A DNA stretch of 56,055 nt from NCBI GenBank assembly GCA_934394515.1, contig CAKRRU010000002.1, positions 1 to 56,055 on the forward strand. The letters are read 5' to 3'. Position 1 is the first letter of the stretch; the number at the start of each line of letters is the position of its first letter. A model generated the notes under the pieces. It had not been told where the DNA came from and made no database searches. It was given only the letters and a program-made list of their open reading frames with translations. The translations under genes and the position numbers were made by a program. Source of the DNA: an uncultured Acetatifactor sp. (GTDB lineage Bacteria; Bacillota; Clostridia; Lachnospirales; Lachnospiraceae). Below, one piece after another: positions 1 through 8,330 of the stretch.

Positions 1-30
1 TTTGTCACAACAGTGCGATTATAACATAGG

Positions 31-54
31 AAAACCCCTGTGGCAAGGGGTTTT
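31..54 (-). terminator. Rho-independent terminator of the fla/che operon
   Basis: An 8-bp perfect stem (AAAACCCC / GGGGTTTT) with an 8-base loop. Its far arm on the transcribed strand ends in TTTT. It touches the stop codon of the last operon gene (stop at 54-56). The A/T arms make it work in either direction, but it directly closes the minus-strand operon. Confidence 0.8.
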
Positions 55-686
55 TAATGTTTTCCTGTGATTATTTTAGCAATTTCTTCTTCTGATGTAC
101 CGGGAGCGATCTCATAGGTACCGGGATTAATGCTGCGGCTGTAGCCGTTATTACATAAATAGTTGTCAAATGCCTTTGCATTCTCCACCAGACCCGCTTC
201 ATACAGTTGTCTGCTGACACTTCCGGAATCTGCCCCTCTGTTAATTGTTATGCCGGCCGTCTGTGTCTGTTCCGCTGCGGTGGTCTCAGGGGCTGACGTC
301 ACTTCCTGCGCGGTGGTTGTCTCAGGCTCTGCCGCAGGTTCGGGGCTTGCCGTTGTCTCAGGCTCCGCTGTCTCCGTTTGCGTCTCCTGCGGTTCTGCGG
401 TAGTCTCTGTCTCTTCTGTTGTTTCTCCTGTTATTTCTTTCTGTTCCTGTGTCTCTGTCGTCTCCTCCGGTGTGCTTTCCGCCTGCTGTTTTGCACTATT
501 TTGCAGTGCTGCCAGCGTCAGTTCGCTGCTGTCCACCATTCCCAGTTCTGCCGCACGCTCTCTGATCTGATCATCCGTCATGGGCTGTGATGCCTGCTCC
601 TGACGGCTGGAAAAACTGATTCCCAGGATCAACGCCGTCACGATCATGCCGATTCCGAGACCACGCAGATAATATTTTAATTTCAT
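54..686 (-). CDS. Membrane-anchored MltG/YceG-like LysM-domain protein without catalytic domain
   Basis: A 210-aa protein with an N-terminal membrane anchor (about residues 7-25). A long Thr/Glu/Pro-rich linker follows (about 70-145, many TET/PETT repeats). The C-terminal domain of about 65 residues (ITINRGADSGSVSRQLYEAG ... GTYEIAPGTS) resembles the N-terminal LysM-like domain of endolytic transglycosylase MltG (YceG family). The large catalytic YceG domain with its Glu is absent, since the protein ends right after the LysM-like part. It could therefore bind peptidoglycan but is unlikely to cut it. It is the last gene of the fla/che operon, 33 bases after the SwrB-like gene, with the terminator overlapping its stop. 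A role linking cell wall and flagellar assembly is inference. Automated pipelines may mislabel it as MltG or aminodeoxychorismate lyase. Confidence 0.75.
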   Translation of the reverse strand: MKLKYYLRGLGIGMIVTALILGISFSSRQEQASQPMTDDQIRERAAELGMVDSSELTLAALQNSAKQQAESTPEETTETQEQKEITGETTEETETTAEPQETQTETAEPETTASPEPAAEPETTTAQEVTSAPETTAAEQTQTAGITINRGADSGSVSRQLYEAGLVENAKAFDNYLCNNGYSRSINPGTYEIAPGTSEEEIAKIITGKH

Positions 687-719
687 CGTTATCTCCGTCC
701 TTAATTCCTACGATTACTG

Positions 720-1397
720 TCAGGCTTTATACAGGTCGATTACGAGTTTTACTTCGCCGACCCCTAAGCCCAGTTCCTTGGCGATTGCCACTGTGGATTT
801 GCCCTGTCTGTGCATCTCCAGGATCTTCTCATTATTGTTCTGACCCTCTTGCGTAGTCTCACCCATAAATCCGATCTCCGGAGATTCCGGCGGCTCCGCG
901 GACTCTGCCGCTGCCTGTACTTCCGCCGTTGTTTCCGCTACTTTTTCCACTGTTTTTTCCTTTTGCGGTTTCCGGGGCACTTCGGATTTGACTTTCGCTT
1001 TATCTTCCGCCGCCTTCACTGCCTTATCCATTTTGGAAACAGTATCCTTGATGTTGGCGTGTTTATTGTTCAGCATGTCGTATAAAAACATTGCTTCCTC
1101 ATGGTTCTTGTGAATCTCCTGCAATACAGTATCGGAGTATTCATTCACTGCCATGATTTTTTCATTGGTCAGACGTTCCAGTGAACGTTCTGCCTTTTCC
1201 AGTGCATCTTCCGAGGTCTCATCCATCTTATCCTGCATCCGGCTGCGGACAGTCTGCATCTCTTCTTCCACGAGATCCTTTATTTCTTCCTTTGCTGCTT
1301 CTTTATCGATTCCGCCTTCTTTTCCGGAAGGTAATAAAAAGCTTCCCACAAATATTACAATTCCTGCGATCAGCAGAACCACTTCCAATATACCCAT
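720..1397 (-). CDS. SwrB-like DUF6115 protein, membrane-anchored coiled coil
   Basis: A 225-aa protein. The N-terminal segment MGILEVVLLIAGIVIFVGSF is a single membrane anchor, followed by a charged, largely helical region (about 35-150), a Pro/Glu/Thr-rich linker, and a conserved C-terminal helix-turn-helix-like stretch (ILEMHRQGKSTVAIAKELGL ... VIDLYKA) typical of DUF6115. In Bacillus subtilis SwrB, at the same place after sigD, activates the flagellar export apparatus and basal body maturation. Position and architecture support this assignment here, though sequence similarity to SwrB cannot be measured by eye. I chose the internal ATG at 1397 because it begins exactly at the hydrophobic anchor and has an AAGGAA-type ribosome site upstream; an ATG at 1436 would add 13 polar residues and overlap the previous gene. 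Confidence 0.7.
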   Translation of the reverse strand: MGILEVVLLIAGIVIFVGSFLLPSGKEGGIDKEAAKEEIKDLVEEEMQTVRSRMQDKMDETSEDALEKAERSLERLTNEKIMAVNEYSDTVLQEIHKNHEEAMFLYDMLNNKHANIKDTVSKMDKAVKAAEDKAKVKSEVPRKPQKEKTVEKVAETTAEVQAAAESAEPPESPEIGFMGETTQEGQNNNEKILEMHRQGKSTVAIAKELGLGVGEVKLVIDLYKA

Positions 1398-1419
1398 ACT
1401 ACTTTTTTCCTTTGTATTC

Positions 1420-1734
1420 TCAGATCTTGATGTCAAATCCCCGATGCTGTTTGGTCACAACCACACCATCTTTTCCGGGGTCCTCCTTTTTCCGGTGTTT
1501 TCCACCGTTTCCGGCATACTCATTCTGCCCTTTTTCCTTGGCATCATACTGTCCCGTATACCAGTCCGCATTATCGCTGCTGTGCACTTCCCTGGTACGC
1601 TGTTCTGTCTGCTTCTGCGTATGTTCCCCCAGTGTCATCTGCTGAAATGCGCCTTTATTATCTTCATTCTGCTTCATTGCAGTGTAATCCTGCGTCCGCG
1701 GGATCGATGCAATCTCAAAAGATCCAAATGCCAT
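1420..1734 (-). CDS. Small hydrophilic protein of unknown function in the motility operon
   Basis: A 104-aa protein that I do not recognise. It has no membrane segment or signal peptide, is strongly hydrophilic (rich in Gln, Lys, Glu, Asp, Gly, Asn) and is probably disordered over most of its length. The ends look more ordered: MAFGSFEIASIPRTQDY at the start and a short hydrophobic tail, GFDIKI, at the end, which could be a docking peptide. It lies between the DUF342 gene (51 bases upstream) and the SwrB-like gene (22 bases downstream), so it is almost certainly expressed with the flagellar genes. A function in flagellar assembly or regulation is inferred from position only. Confidence 0.6.
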   Translation of the reverse strand: MAFGSFEIASIPRTQDYTAMKQNEDNKGAFQQMTLGEHTQKQTEQRTREVHSSDNADWYTGQYDAKEKGQNEYAGNGGKHRKKEDPGKDGVVVTKQHRGFDIKI

Positions 1735-1785
1735 AATGCCTTCCTCTTTTCCGTCATCCGCTGACCATCGGAACTATACACCGGG

Positions 1786-3375
1786 CTACAGCGGTGTCGA
1801 TCTCACATCCCCTTCGATTCTTTCGAACCGACAGTAATGATAAGTACTCTTCACCTGCATGGAAGAATCTCCGATGACGATCGTAGTTCCGGGATATACC
1901 TCGCCGCGGACCTGTACCATAGCCCGCTCCTGCGGATTGAACTCCAGCTGCAATTCCTGCATACGACGGTTCTTTTCCTCCAGGCTCTTTTTATGAGTCT
2001 CTATTGCCGCTGCGGTATTTCTGATATAATTGATCTGATCCGGCGTAAATCGTACACCCTTACTCTTTTTCTCGGCGAAACTGGCAAGAATCGGCTGCAG
2101 GCTGCGGATATTCTTCACGATCTCGGAAACTTCTTTCTGCAGTTTCATGTACTCTGCTTTTTTCTCCGGATCCACACCGACTTCTACTACAGTCGGTGCA
2201 CCCAGGGTTGCTCCCAGGGTCTTGACTTCGATCTTCTGTCCGGCGCGCACATGACCCCCGGTAATAAATCCTCTCTTACCGGTTACCTGGATCTCTGTAG
2301 CAGCCGTTACATTACTGTGCAGAATGGATTCTGTACTGACATAGCCTCCTGCACCGGCAGTGACATTCTCCAGGAATTTTGCCACAATATTGCCGCCCGC
2401 TTTCAACGTTCCTTTTGCCATACCGTTCATGCCGCGGGCAATGATAATGTTGCCGCCCGCTTCAATATAGGCTCCTTCCACGACACCGTTTATGATCACG
2501 TTACCGCCTGCCCGGATGACAAAGTTGGAAGATACATTGCCGTTCACCTGCACACTGCCTTCAAAATCAATATTTCCGGTAGACAGGTCCACATTCTCCA
2601 CTTCATACACATCCGATACGAACACCTTTCCCTCCACCAGGGAGACATGACCGTCTACCATGGAGGTAAGCTTTCTCCGGTCTTCGGAGATCTCGATATT
2701 ATGTCCGAACTCCAGGTGCGCTTTTTTCACCTGTCTGGGACGGATCTTAGCGCCCTGCACGTTAGTGCCGTAATCACCTTCATCCTCCGGGATAATCTCT
2801 GCCAGCAGCTGTCCCTTCTTACATGGATTGATCATATTCAGATGAAAATAATCCACCGTGCCGTCATCCTTCAGAGTCGGCTGCGCATGAATATCGGTAT
2901 TAAAATAGTATTTGATATAAGCATCTGTACCATGTCTGGGTTCTTTTCCCTGAGCCACGACCAGATCGGTACAATAGATCCCGTCAGACATAAAATGATC
3001 CTGCAGGACGTTCATTTGGATTCCATAGACAATGCTGCGGAATCTCAGATTCTTGATCACACTGTCCATCGTTGCCCTTTTTCCGGTCTGAGATGCCGGA
3101 TAGAAACGCACGATTGCCTGCATATTGTCCGCACTGACTTCAATGCAGCAGGTTTCTTCGATCGCCGGGCAGTCTTTTCTCTCCAGAAAACAGACATTAT
3201 CTTCTTCCGCAAGAATCGCCTTCTTAATGGACATTGGATCATAAGGTATGGACTGCCTGTCCAGATAATCCATTACCTCCTGCAGCCTTACATCCTCTCC
3301 GCCGTCCCTGGGTCGGAAAATCTGTAATCCATAACCACCCGGTGTTCTTACCACCTGAAAATAGCCATTCTGCAT
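1786..3375 (-). CDS. fapA: FapA/DUF342 family polysaccharide-like beta-helix protein
   Basis: A 529-aa protein of the DUF342 (flagellar assembly protein A) family. The central region (about residues 240-400) shows repeated Gly-rich beta-strand units (GNIDFEGSVQVNGNVSSNFV, AGGNVIINGVVEGA, AGGNIIIARGMNG) typical of the right-handed beta-helix in this family, followed by a coiled-coil segment (about 405-490) and a short C-terminal beta domain. DUF342 genes often sit beside fliA in clostridia, and in Vibrio vulnificus FapA links glucose signalling to flagellar assembly. The role here is not established. The start is taken as the ATG at 3375, which has GAGG eight bases upstream; an in-frame TTG at 3423 would add 16 residues of poor character. 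fliA ends 52 bases upstream. Confidence 0.8.
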   Translation of the reverse strand: MQNGYFQVVRTPGGYGLQIFRPRDGGEDVRLQEVMDYLDRQSIPYDPMSIKKAILAEEDNVCFLERKDCPAIEETCCIEVSADNMQAIVRFYPASQTGKRATMDSVIKNLRFRSIVYGIQMNVLQDHFMSDGIYCTDLVVAQGKEPRHGTDAYIKYYFNTDIHAQPTLKDDGTVDYFHLNMINPCKKGQLLAEIIPEDEGDYGTNVQGAKIRPRQVKKAHLEFGHNIEISEDRRKLTSMVDGHVSLVEGKVFVSDVYEVENVDLSTGNIDFEGSVQVNGNVSSNFVIRAGGNVIINGVVEGAYIEAGGNIIIARGMNGMAKGTLKAGGNIVAKFLENVTAGAGGYVSTESILHSNVTAATEIQVTGKRGFITGGHVRAGQKIEVKTLGATLGAPTVVEVGVDPEKKAEYMKLQKEVSEIVKNIRSLQPILASFAEKKSKGVRFTPDQINYIRNTAAAIETHKKSLEEKNRRMQELQLEFNPQERAMVQVRGEVYPGTTIVIGDSSMQVKSTYHYCRFERIEGDVRSTPL

Positions 3376-3427
3376 ACGCCTTTCCTCTGCCTTCCCATCC
3401 CGCATTCCGTTGCGGGGCAACAAGGTT

Positions 3428-4192
3428 CTACAAAAGTCCCATGTAGTTTCCCATTTTTGTCTTCATTTTCTGTAAAGCCCGGGTATGCAGCTGAGATACC
3501 CGGGACTCGGATACTTCCAGAATATTACTGATCTCTTTCAGTGTCAGATCTTCATAATAATATAACGTAACTACTTTCTTTTCTTTTTCCGTCAGAAGTT
3601 CCAGCGCTTCCCCCAGAACCTTGGTCAGTTCTTCTTTTTCCACACTTTCTTCCGGGCTGTCAAAACGCGCTGTTGTATGTCGGCTGTAATCCTGCGAAAC
3701 ATCGCTTCCCTGATCCATATATTCATTCAGGGATACTAACCCTGTAATCTTCATCTGGGACTGCCAGTCCAGATATTCCTCGAAAGAGATTCCAAGCCCT
3801 GCCGCAATGTTTTCATCCGTAGCACTCCGGCCGGTTGTCTGCTCCACTTCCTTGATGACTGCGTCGATCTTCTTCTGACGTTGTCTGATCGTCCGGGGGA
3901 TCCAGTCCATCTTACGGATCTGATCCAGAATCGCGCCACGGATACGCAGGCTGGCATAGGTCTCAAACTTGACCTCTTTGAGGTAATCGAACTTGTCAAT
4001 GGCATCGATCAGCCCAAAGATCCCGTAACTGACCAGATCTTCGTAGTCCACATTATACCCCAGGTACATACTCAGCCGTCCCGCTACTACCTTGACTAAC
4101 GGAGCATACTCCAGTATCAACTGTTCTCTGGTCTCCGGTCGCTTATTAGCAGCATATTCTTCTAATAACCTTTTCTTACCGGCTTCATCCAT
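3428..4192 (-). CDS. fliA: RNA polymerase sigma factor FliA/SigD (sigma-28)
   Basis: A 254-aa sigma-70 family factor of the FliA/WhiG type. Region 2 is seen at YNVDYEDLVSYGIFGLIDAI and FETYASLRIRGAILDQIRKM, and region 4 has the helix-turn-helix LTLKEISNILEVSESRVSQL near the C-terminus. The length matches SigD of B. subtilis (254 aa). It directs late flagellar and chemotaxis genes such as flagellin, hook-associated proteins and receptors. The start overlaps the stop of the upstream 98-aa membrane protein gene by eight bases, so translation is probably coupled. The position at the distal end of the fla/che operon is the same as sigD in Bacillus, where distance from the promoter influences the number of motile cells. 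No flgM anti-sigma gene is present in this window. Confidence 0.95.
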   Translation of the reverse strand: MDEAGKKRLLEEYAANKRPETREQLILEYAPLVKVVAGRLSMYLGYNVDYEDLVSYGIFGLIDAIDKFDYLKEVKFETYASLRIRGAILDQIRKMDWIPRTIRQRQKKIDAVIKEVEQTTGRSATDENIAAGLGISFEEYLDWQSQMKITGLVSLNEYMDQGSDVSQDYSRHTTARFDSPEESVEKEELTKVLGEALELLTEKEKKVVTLYYYEDLTLKEISNILEVSESRVSQLHTRALQKMKTKMGNYMGLL

Positions 4193-4481
4193 TCGAATCG
4201 CTTACACCCTTCTGCGCTTCGTCCTCCGGGGACTCAGCAGCTTCTTCCTCTTGCAAAGCCTTCTCTTTTTCTTCCTGCTCCTGTTTTGCTTTCTCTTCAT
4301 TCTGTCTGTCAAACCGGTCCAGCAGCATGCGGATCACGCTTCCCAGACAATAAAACAGCAGCATAACAGTAAAAAGTGCCACAAGACTTGCCAGTATCGA
4401 ATAACTTCTTACCAGCGTCACGATGCAGGTACACGCACCTGCGATCAGCATCAAAAGCAATGGCATATTCTTTCTGTTCAT
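4185..4481 (-). CDS. Small two-helix membrane protein, unknown function
   Basis: A 98-aa protein with two predicted transmembrane helices (about residues 6-25 and 28-52) joined by a short basic loop (VRSY), and a highly charged Gln/Glu/Lys-rich cytoplasmic tail (about 55-98) that looks helical and then disordered. I do not recognise a named family. It lies 25 bases after cheD and overlaps fliA by eight bases, so the ribosome finishing it can start fliA directly. Possible roles are an export or stator accessory, or a translational gate for the sigma factor; these are inferences from position. Confidence 0.7.
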   Translation of the reverse strand: MNRKNMPLLLMLIAGACTCIVTLVRSYSILASLVALFTVMLLFYCLGSVIRMLLDRFDRQNEEKAKQEQEEKEKALQEEEAAESPEDEAQKGVSDSNG

Positions 4482-4506
4482 AATTTACCCATCCGGTCAT
4501 CCATCC

Positions 4507-4995
4507 CTAAATGATGGATTCACTCTTTCCGACTGCACGAATATGGAACTCTCCGGTCTCCGGATAAAAGGTTACGGTTCTTCCATAATTCTTGCCTGTA
4601 TCCTGCGCCAAAATAGGAATATTGATTTCTTTCAGCTTCTTCTTCACAGCTTCTACATTGCGGTCCCCCACCTGCATCATGTCATTTCTTCCCTGAAAGG
4701 TGAACATGGTTGCTCCGCCGGCGATCTTGGCAACCATTCTTGCCTTTTTCGCTCCCAGCTTCTCCATCTGGCGCACCAGTTCATCAATTCCGGTATCCGC
4801 AAATTTTGCAATGTTCTGATTACTGTTACGGATCGTAGTGCTGTCCGGCAGCATAATATGTGCCAGACCGCCTATTTTTGTCACCGGGTCGCGGATCGCG
4901 ATTCCTACGCAGGAACCCAGTCCCAGAGTTGTCACTCCGTCCGGGCTTACGCAGGTCTTCAGATCCGCCATCCCTACTTTAATAATCTCGCTCAT
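4507..4995 (-). CDS. cheD: Chemoreceptor glutamine deamidase CheD
   Basis: A 162-aa CheD family protein. It converts specific glutamines of chemoreceptors to glutamate and also binds CheC to stimulate its CheY-P phosphatase activity. The catalytic pair is visible as Cys29 in LGLGSCVGIAIRD and His46 in GGLAHIMLP. The family length (about 160 aa) is normal. It follows cheC by 29 bases, and the pair makes up the CheC-CheD adaptation feedback known from B. subtilis. No receptor genes lie in the window, so its substrates are encoded elsewhere. Confidence 0.95.
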   Translation of the reverse strand: MSEIIKVGMADLKTCVSPDGVTTLGLGSCVGIAIRDPVTKIGGLAHIMLPDSTTIRNSNQNIAKFADTGIDELVRQMEKLGAKKARMVAKIAGGATMFTFQGRNDMMQVGDRNVEAVKKKLKEINIPILAQDTGKNYGRTVTFYPETGEFHIRAVGKSESII

Positions 4996-5024
4996 TCTGC
5001 TCCCCTTCTTCTGTTCTCCTGAAT

Positions 5025-5645
5025 CTACGCTACAGGTATTCCCAAAGATTTCAGGATCTTCGGGTAGGACTCAATATCGGGAACCAGAATAAAATATCCG
5101 TCGATCTCAACTTCATCGTAAAACTGAGACTGTATCAGCAGAATCTTATCTCCCAGTGTTCCGAATTCGATTGCCGGAACACTTAAGATTGCTCCTGCCA
5201 TGTCCAGGGTCAGAGACGGCGGGGTAGGAATGATCTTCAGATTCGTCAACGTGGACAGGGAATTCAGATAAGCTCCCGTGATAATATTGCCGATCTCCTG
5301 CATGGCAGAAAATTCGATTTCGGAAAAGCCTTCCTGCTGTACCATATCTCCCAGAATCTTATGCAGAAGATGCTTTGCACTGCCCTGTTCTACCAGGAAC
5401 ATCATGCTTCCGGTAATATCTCCTTCTACTCCCAGAAATACACCGAGCATGACCTGCTCCTCTCCGCCCATTAATGCTCCTACTTCATTAAAATCCAAAA
5501 GTTTTACCTGAGGTACCTTCATGTCTACCTTACAGTTCAGCATCTGGGAGAGTGCTGTCATAGCGTTACCCGCTCCAATGTTGCCGATTTCTTTTAAAAC
5601 ATCCAGATATGTTTCTGAAACTTTCTCTAAACTCAGATCGCCCAT
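5025..5645 (-). CDS. cheC: CheY-P phosphatase CheC
   Basis: A 206-aa CheC/CheX/FliY family phosphatase. Both active-site helices are intact: Glu19/Asn22 in LDVLKEIGNIGAGNAMTAL and Glu117/Asn120 in FSAMQEIGNIITGAYLNSL. It removes phosphate from CheY-P and is a partner of CheD. It is encoded 13 bases after cheW. With two complete active sites it resembles the B. subtilis CheC. Together with FliY, encoded upstream, the cell has at least two CheY-P phosphatases, as expected for a Gram-positive system lacking CheZ. Confidence 0.95.
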   Translation of the reverse strand: MGDLSLEKVSETYLDVLKEIGNIGAGNAMTALSQMLNCKVDMKVPQVKLLDFNEVGALMGGEEQVMLGVFLGVEGDITGSMMFLVEQGSAKHLLHKILGDMVQQEGFSEIEFSAMQEIGNIITGAYLNSLSTLTNLKIIPTPPSLTLDMAGAILSVPAIEFGTLGDKILLIQSQFYDEVEIDGYFILVPDIESYPKILKSLGIPVA

Positions 5646-5658
5646 GGGTCAATCTCCT

Positions 5659-6159
5659 TTATGCATTTTCCTCCAGCGTAATGGAATTCAGATCCAGAAG
5701 AGAGATCAGTTCCCCATTATGTTTACCCACGCCTGTAATGAAGCTCTTTCTGCTCTCACCGGTGCTCTGTGACAGTTTCTCGATCTCACTGCTCCCCAGT
5801 GTCACTACTTCCTTTACTTCATCCACAATGATGCCGACGCTGCCCTGCTGCTCCAGCTTCAGGATAATGATCCTGGTAGCACGGGTAAGCTCGTCATTCT
5901 CCAGTCCCATCTTCAGCCTGAGGCTCATAACAGGCAGAACCTCACCACGCAGATTGATCACGCCCTTTAAATATGCAGGCACCTTGGGTACTCTGGTAAT
6001 ATGCTGCATTCTGACAATATTATCAATATAACGGATATCAATACCGTACTGTTCATCTCCGAGGCGGATCACAATATACTGGAAAAAGTCCTCCTCGGCT
6101 TTACGCTCATCTCCAGCCTTTAACTCGTTTCTCATGCTAAGTTCTTCCATAACTGTCAT
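5659..6159 (-). CDS. cheW: Chemotaxis coupling protein CheW
   Basis: A 166-aa single CheW domain (about residues 25-160; FQYIVIRLGDEQYGIDIRYI, LKGVINLRGEVLPVMSLRLK) with an N-terminal extension of about 24 charged residues. It couples CheA to chemoreceptors in the signalling array. It starts eight bases after cheA. A strong AAGGAGGGAG site sits between them: it lies close to the first ATG (6159) and about 12 bases from a second ATG (6150), so the start could be three codons shorter. Confidence 0.95.
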   Translation of the reverse strand: MTVMEELSMRNELKAGDERKAEEDFFQYIVIRLGDEQYGIDIRYIDNIVRMQHITRVPKVPAYLKGVINLRGEVLPVMSLRLKMGLENDELTRATRIIILKLEQQGSVGIIVDEVKEVVTLGSSEIEKLSQSTGESRKSFITGVGKHNGELISLLDLNSITLEENA

Positions 6160-6167
6160 CTCCCTCC

Positions 6168-8273
6168 TTACAGTAGTGCATTTGCATCCAGGATCAGTGC
6201 CACTTCACCGTCTCCGAGAATAGTTGCGCCGCTGATAAATTTGCACTGCTTGATGTATTTGCCAAGAGACTTGATAACGATTTCCTGCTGTCCGATCAGT
6301 TCATCAATGACAAGACCGGCCATTTTATCCCCCTTCTTGACAATAACAACGATCAGGTTGTCTTCGGGAGCCCTGGTGCTTTCCACATCCAGTACTTCGG
6401 TCAGACGGATCAGCGGGATTACGTTTCCTCTTAAGTTGATCACTTCTTTGTTCTCTACCAGTTTGATATCGTCAGGGGAGATATCTTCGATCGTCTGGAT
6501 GGATCCCAGAGAAATCGCATATTTTTCTCCTCCTACAACTACCATCAGAGCCTGGATGATCGCAAGGGTCAGCGGCAGACGGATGGTCCATGTACTTCCC
6601 TCACCCCATTTGGATTTCACTTCCACTTCACCGCTTAAGGATTCGATCTTGGACTTAACAACATCCAGACCTACGCCTCTTCCGGAGACATCGGTTACTT
6701 TTTCGGAAGTGGAGAATCCCGGCTGGAACAGCAGATTGATAATATCCTTCTCCGGCATATTGGCTGCCTGCTCTGCGGTTACCAGATTACGCTCGATTGC
6801 TTTATTCTTAACGGCTTCTACATCAATACCGTTACCATCATCTCTTACTTCGATGACAACATTGTTGCCATCCTGATAAGCATCCAGGAAAATGGATCCC
6901 TGTTCCGGCTTGCCTCTCTGTGCACGTACTTCTGCGGATTCCAGACCATGATCGGCAGAATTACGAAGCAGATGCATCAGAGGATCTCCGATCTCGTCTA
7001 CCACGGTACGATCCAGTTCGGTCTCTTCACCGGTCATGTACAGTTCCATCTTCTTGTCCAGTTTCTTGGACAGGTCACGGATCATTCTGGGGAACTTCAC
7101 AACAACGCTCTCAATAGGTACCATTCGTACCTTCATTACAGATTCGTGAAGATTGGTGGTTACATTTTCCAGATACTCGATCTGCTCATTAAATGCAGAG
7201 TTATTGCCCTGGTCACTGCTGGATGCCGCTACCAGTGAATTCTTCGCAATGATCAGCTCACTTACCAGATTCATCAGGGAATCCAGTTTTTCAATATCTA
7301 CACGCACGGTACGGTTTACGACCGGCTTATTGGCAGGTTTCTTCTCGGGAGCCTTGGCTGCAGCCGCGGGCTTCTTCTCTTCCTTCTTAGGCTCTGCCGT
7401 CTTAACTTCTGCCACAGCTTCCTTCTTCTCTTCCGCTGCGGGTTCGGGAGCCTCTTCTTCCTCATGGTAATTCTTGGTCTTCTCCAGCTCCAGTACCGCA
7501 CCGGTCACCTGTGCGATCTCAGATACGCTCTCAGCGGCCTTGATGATATCATCCAGGGAATAGTCGGACAAAATGATCAGCGTGAAGTCCTTATCGAATT
7601 TCTCATCCTCGACGTCCTGTGCACTGGGCATGGAAACGATGATCTCACCCTTTTCCTCTACTGCCTTAAATACCAGGAATGCTCTTGCCGCCTTCAGGAT
7701 ACAGCTCTCCTGTACCACTACATTGATGCCATATACATTTTTGCCCTGCCTGATTGCCTCTTTGATCACACGGATCTGGCTGTCATCGAAGGCAATGTCG
7801 TTCCATTTCTCAGTGCTTTCCGCACCGGACTCTGCAGCGGGAGCAGCTGCTGCAGGCGCTTCTTCTTTGGCTGTGGGAGCTTCTGTCTTGCCACCGTTTA
7901 AGATATCATTCAGGGCTTTGATCAGATTCTCATTATCGTTGGTTCCCTCGTCAGAAGTCTCCTGAATATTGTTCTTGTACTCTTCCAGGGCATCCAGACA
8001 CTGGAACAGTACATCGATCATTTCCGGCTTTACCTTAATATTACCGTTACGTACTTCCGAGAACACATTCTCCATATCGTGGGTCAGGTTCTGCATGCGT
8101 TTATAGCCCATGGTTCCCGCCATTCCCTTCAGGGAATGTGCCGCACGGAATATCTCATTGATATTGTCCATGTTCTCAGGGTCTGACTCCAGTTCCAGAA
8201 TCTGTGTGTTCAGGTTCTGCAGATGTTCATTTGTTTCATCCAGAAAAATTTCAAGATATTGGCTTACGTCCAT
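6168..8273 (-). CDS. cheA: Chemotaxis sensor histidine kinase CheA
   Basis: A 701-aa CheA with all five parts. P1 is an Hpt domain with phosphorylatable His46 in IFRAAHSLKGMAG; then come a P2 CheY/CheB-binding region (about 150-270), an Ala/Lys/Glu-rich linker (about 275-320), P3 dimerisation, the P4 kinase (LLRNSADHGLES, VRDDGNGID, GRGVGLDVVKS) and a P5 CheW-like domain. It phosphorylates CheY and CheB in response to receptor state. The start at 8273 is preferred over an ATG at 8300 because GGAGG lies eight bases upstream and the protein then begins directly with the Hpt helix (MDVSQYLEIFLDE). It sits between cheB and cheW. Confidence 0.95.
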   Translation of the reverse strand: MDVSQYLEIFLDETNEHLQNLNTQILELESDPENMDNINEIFRAAHSLKGMAGTMGYKRMQNLTHDMENVFSEVRNGNIKVKPEMIDVLFQCLDALEEYKNNIQETSDEGTNDNENLIKALNDILNGGKTEAPTAKEEAPAAAAPAAESGAESTEKWNDIAFDDSQIRVIKEAIRQGKNVYGINVVVQESCILKAARAFLVFKAVEEKGEIIVSMPSAQDVEDEKFDKDFTLIILSDYSLDDIIKAAESVSEIAQVTGAVLELEKTKNYHEEEEAPEPAAEEKKEAVAEVKTAEPKKEEKKPAAAAKAPEKKPANKPVVNRTVRVDIEKLDSLMNLVSELIIAKNSLVAASSSDQGNNSAFNEQIEYLENVTTNLHESVMKVRMVPIESVVVKFPRMIRDLSKKLDKKMELYMTGEETELDRTVVDEIGDPLMHLLRNSADHGLESAEVRAQRGKPEQGSIFLDAYQDGNNVVIEVRDDGNGIDVEAVKNKAIERNLVTAEQAANMPEKDIINLLFQPGFSTSEKVTDVSGRGVGLDVVKSKIESLSGEVEVKSKWGEGSTWTIRLPLTLAIIQALMVVVGGEKYAISLGSIQTIEDISPDDIKLVENKEVINLRGNVIPLIRLTEVLDVESTRAPEDNLIVVIVKKGDKMAGLVIDELIGQQEIVIKSLGKYIKQCKFISGATILGDGEVALILDANALL

Positions 8274-8330
8274 CTTCTCTTCCTCCATTCTGCCGGTCAC
8301 GGTATTGCCGGAAGCGGCATATATTACTTA

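Noticed and set aside
1837-3327. A 496-codon open frame on the plus strand opposite the DUF342 gene
   Set aside because: The minus-strand protein has clear beta-helix repeats and family motifs, while the plus frame has no recognisable domain or ribosome site; it is a shadow frame.
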